From Rhyacichthys aspro (lineage: Eukaryota; Chordata; Actinopteri; Gobiiformes; Rhyacichthyidae), in the NCBI GenBank assembly GCA_036850595.1, contig CM072168.1, forward strand, positions 15,429,982 through 15,493,981: a DNA stretch of 64,000 nt, read 5' to 3'. The position numbers and the translations under genes were made by a program. The notes below the pieces were generated by a model, which saw only the letters and a list, made by a program, of their open reading frames with translations, was not told where the DNA came from and did no database searches. Of this stretch, positions 63,001-64,000 are shown in pieces; the first letter of the stretch is position 1, and every line of letters begins with the position of its first letter.

Positions 63001-64000
63001 GTTTGGTCAAAGCAAAGAAAACTCAGCTGCTTCATTTAAGTTTGAGGCTCCTCAGTCTAGCACCAGCACTACAACCTCTTCAGGTTTCTCTTTCTCAATG
63101 CCCATTTCAGCTGGTGGCTTTAAGTTTGGCTCTCAGGACACTGCAAAAGAAACTCCCACCACTGATACCAAGGACCCTCAGCCTGGCTCAGCCTCAAGTT
63201 TTCTCAAAAGCATAGCAGACAAACACAAAGAGAAAGAAACCACTACAACTGAGCCAGAACAAAATCCACTAATATCTGGAAAGGCAAATACATTTAGTTT
63301 TGCAGACTTGGCTAAGTCATCTGGGGGTAGCTTTCAGTTTGGCGACAAAGATCCTAATTTCAAAGGTTTCTCTGGGGCTGGTGAGCAGTTGTTCTCCTCA
63401 ATTCAGGCCACTCCTACCAAGACAGAGGCTGCCAATGAGGTAGACGACGACGATGATATGTATAAAACAGAAGAAAACGATGACATCCAGTTTGAACCCG
63501 TTGTGCAGATACCTGAGAAAGTCGACCTTGTGACGGGTGAGGAAGATGAAGAGCTTCTTTACTCTCAGAGGGTTAAATTGTTTAGATTTGACCCTGGTAC
63601 AAGTCAATGGAAAGAGCGTGGTGTCGGAGTCCTTAAATTTCTCAAAAACAACAGTAATGGCAGGCTGAGAATTCTGATGAGAAGGGAACAAGTATTTAAG
63701 GTATGTGCCAACCACTGGATCACCACCACTATGAATCTGAAGCCCCTCGCAGGCTCTGACAAGGCTTGGATCTGGATGGCTAATGATTTCTCTGATGGAG
63801 ACGCAAACCTTGAACAGTTGGCCGCTAAGTTTAAAACCACAGAGCTTGCCCAAGAGTTTAAAGAGAAGTTTGAAGAATGTCAGAGACTTCTCCTTGACAT
63901 TCCTCTTCAAACCCCTCACAAACTTGTTGACACGGGGCGGACTGCACATCTTATTAAAAAAGCTGAGGAAATGAAGTCCGGGTTAAAAGACCTAAAATCA
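54054..64000 (+). CDS. ranbp2: E3 SUMO-protein ligase RanBP2 / Nup358, N-terminal part (cut by window end)
   Basis: Giant nucleoporin of the cytoplasmic pore filaments that binds Ran-GTP and carries SUMO ligase activity in its missing C-terminal part. Exons: 54054-54125, 54920-54987, 55081-55192, 55557-55739, 56009-56239, 56321-56463, 56809-57004, 57140-57280, 57385-57544, 57643-57824, 57905-58101, 58274-58397, 58846-59007, 59108-59245, 59354-59485, 59568-59798, 59881-59964, 60472-60613, 60689-60783 and 60863 to the edge. All are in frame: 931 residues, then 1046 more from the large exon. The start MRRSKIEVDRYVSSVQ matches the family. The TPR-rich N-terminal domain covers about residues 1-800. 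Then come GFP-like FG repeats, Ran-binding domain 1 (61646-62050), four RanBP2-type zinc fingers, and Ran-binding domain 2 (63485-63893). Human has eight zinc fingers here. RanBD3, RanBD4, the IR repeats and the cyclophilin domain would lie beyond the window. Confidence 0.97.
61646..62050 (+). other. ranbp2: ranbp2 Ran-binding domain 1
   Basis: From GPHFEPIVPLPDKVDLKTGE to FKAKFEEAQ, about residues 1193-1327. It has the signature WKERGIGNVKIL, the basic LLMRREQVLKICANH strand and the YADEEPKAEQLAIRFKT end, as in other Ran-GTP-binding domains. Confidence 0.93.
62147..62869 (+). other. ranbp2: ranbp2 zinc-finger cluster (four fingers)
   Basis: Four W-x-C-x2-C-x3-N-x6-C-x2-C fingers: 62147-62230 (EWECAVCCVRN), 62468-62550 (QWSCDECSAKN), 62669-62752 (QWDCDICLVRN) and 62786-62869 (EWDCDICLLRN). 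All eight-residue spacings and the Asn are kept. FG repeats (FKFG, FTFG, GFGGFG) lie between the first two. Such fingers bind Ran-GDP, and in the human protein also COPI or exportin. Confidence 0.92.
62590..62628 (+). repeat. ranbp2: Pro-Val-Pro-Ala minisatellite in ranbp2
   Basis: Short in-frame repeat of the 6-mers cctgtc and cctgcc, encoding a PAPVPVPAPVP linker between zinc fingers 2 and 3. It is likely length-variable. Confidence 0.7.
63485..63893 (+). other. ranbp2: ranbp2 Ran-binding domain 2
   Basis: From IQFEPVVQIPEKVDLVTGE to FEECQRLL, with WKERGVGVLKFL, ILMRREQVFKVCANHWITT and FSDGDANLEQLAAKFKT. It is followed by the LDIPLQTPHKLVDTGR linker, as in human RanBP2. Confidence 0.93.

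Noticed and set aside
63398..63949. 183-codon minus-strand frame
   Set aside because: Complement of the RanBD2 coding sequence of ranbp2. It is a shadow of a conserved exon.

Overview
The window looks like a vertebrate, most likely teleost, nuclear chromosome. It has spliced genes with short GT-AG introns, long A/T-rich non-coding stretches, CA/TG microsatellites, and proteins that align through to vertebrate orthologues recalled from memory. The gene order slc5a7 - gcc2 - lims1 - ranbp2, all on the plus strand, matches human 2q12.3. The SULT1C genes that lie between SLC5A7 and GCC2 in human were not seen here. A fifth gene, tmem223, lies on the minus strand inside a gcc2 intron. Species cannot be named from sequence alone.

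Layout. 121-7.7 kb: slc5a7, the high-affinity choline transporter, with 8 coding exons and a long 3' UTR. 7.7-21.8 kb: about 14 kb of intergenic DNA with microsatellites and one short hAT-like transposon relic. 22.0-34.6 kb: gcc2 (GCC185 golgin), 24 coding exons and 1622 residues, ending in a GRIP domain. 32.6-33.4 kb: intronless tmem223, antisense. 36.2-52.8 kb: lims1 (PINCH1), with at least three alternative coding first exons, two copies of the exon for the second half of LIM4, and two alternative last exons. 54.05-64.0 kb: the first 20 exons of ranbp2 (Nup358), 1977 residues, running off the right edge inside its giant exon.

The genes share ancestral synteny, not a pathway: choline uptake in cholinergic terminals (slc5a7), trans-Golgi tethering (gcc2), respiratory-chain assembly (tmem223), integrin adhesion through ILK-PINCH-parvin (lims1) and nuclear pore function (ranbp2).

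The most interesting signal is the modular build of lims1. Two 93-bp exons with 18 of 31 identical residues each supply a complete second zinc site for LIM4, and two homologous last exons supply alternative LIM5 ends and tails. Together with the phase-matched first exons, this would let one locus make PINCH proteins with a constant ILK-binding LIM1 but different LIM4, LIM5 and N-terminal surfaces. A good CTCF-like motif lies in the intron between the two LIM4 exons. All exon structures were derived by eye from reading frame, splice signals and remembered family sequence. No alignment or transcript was available.
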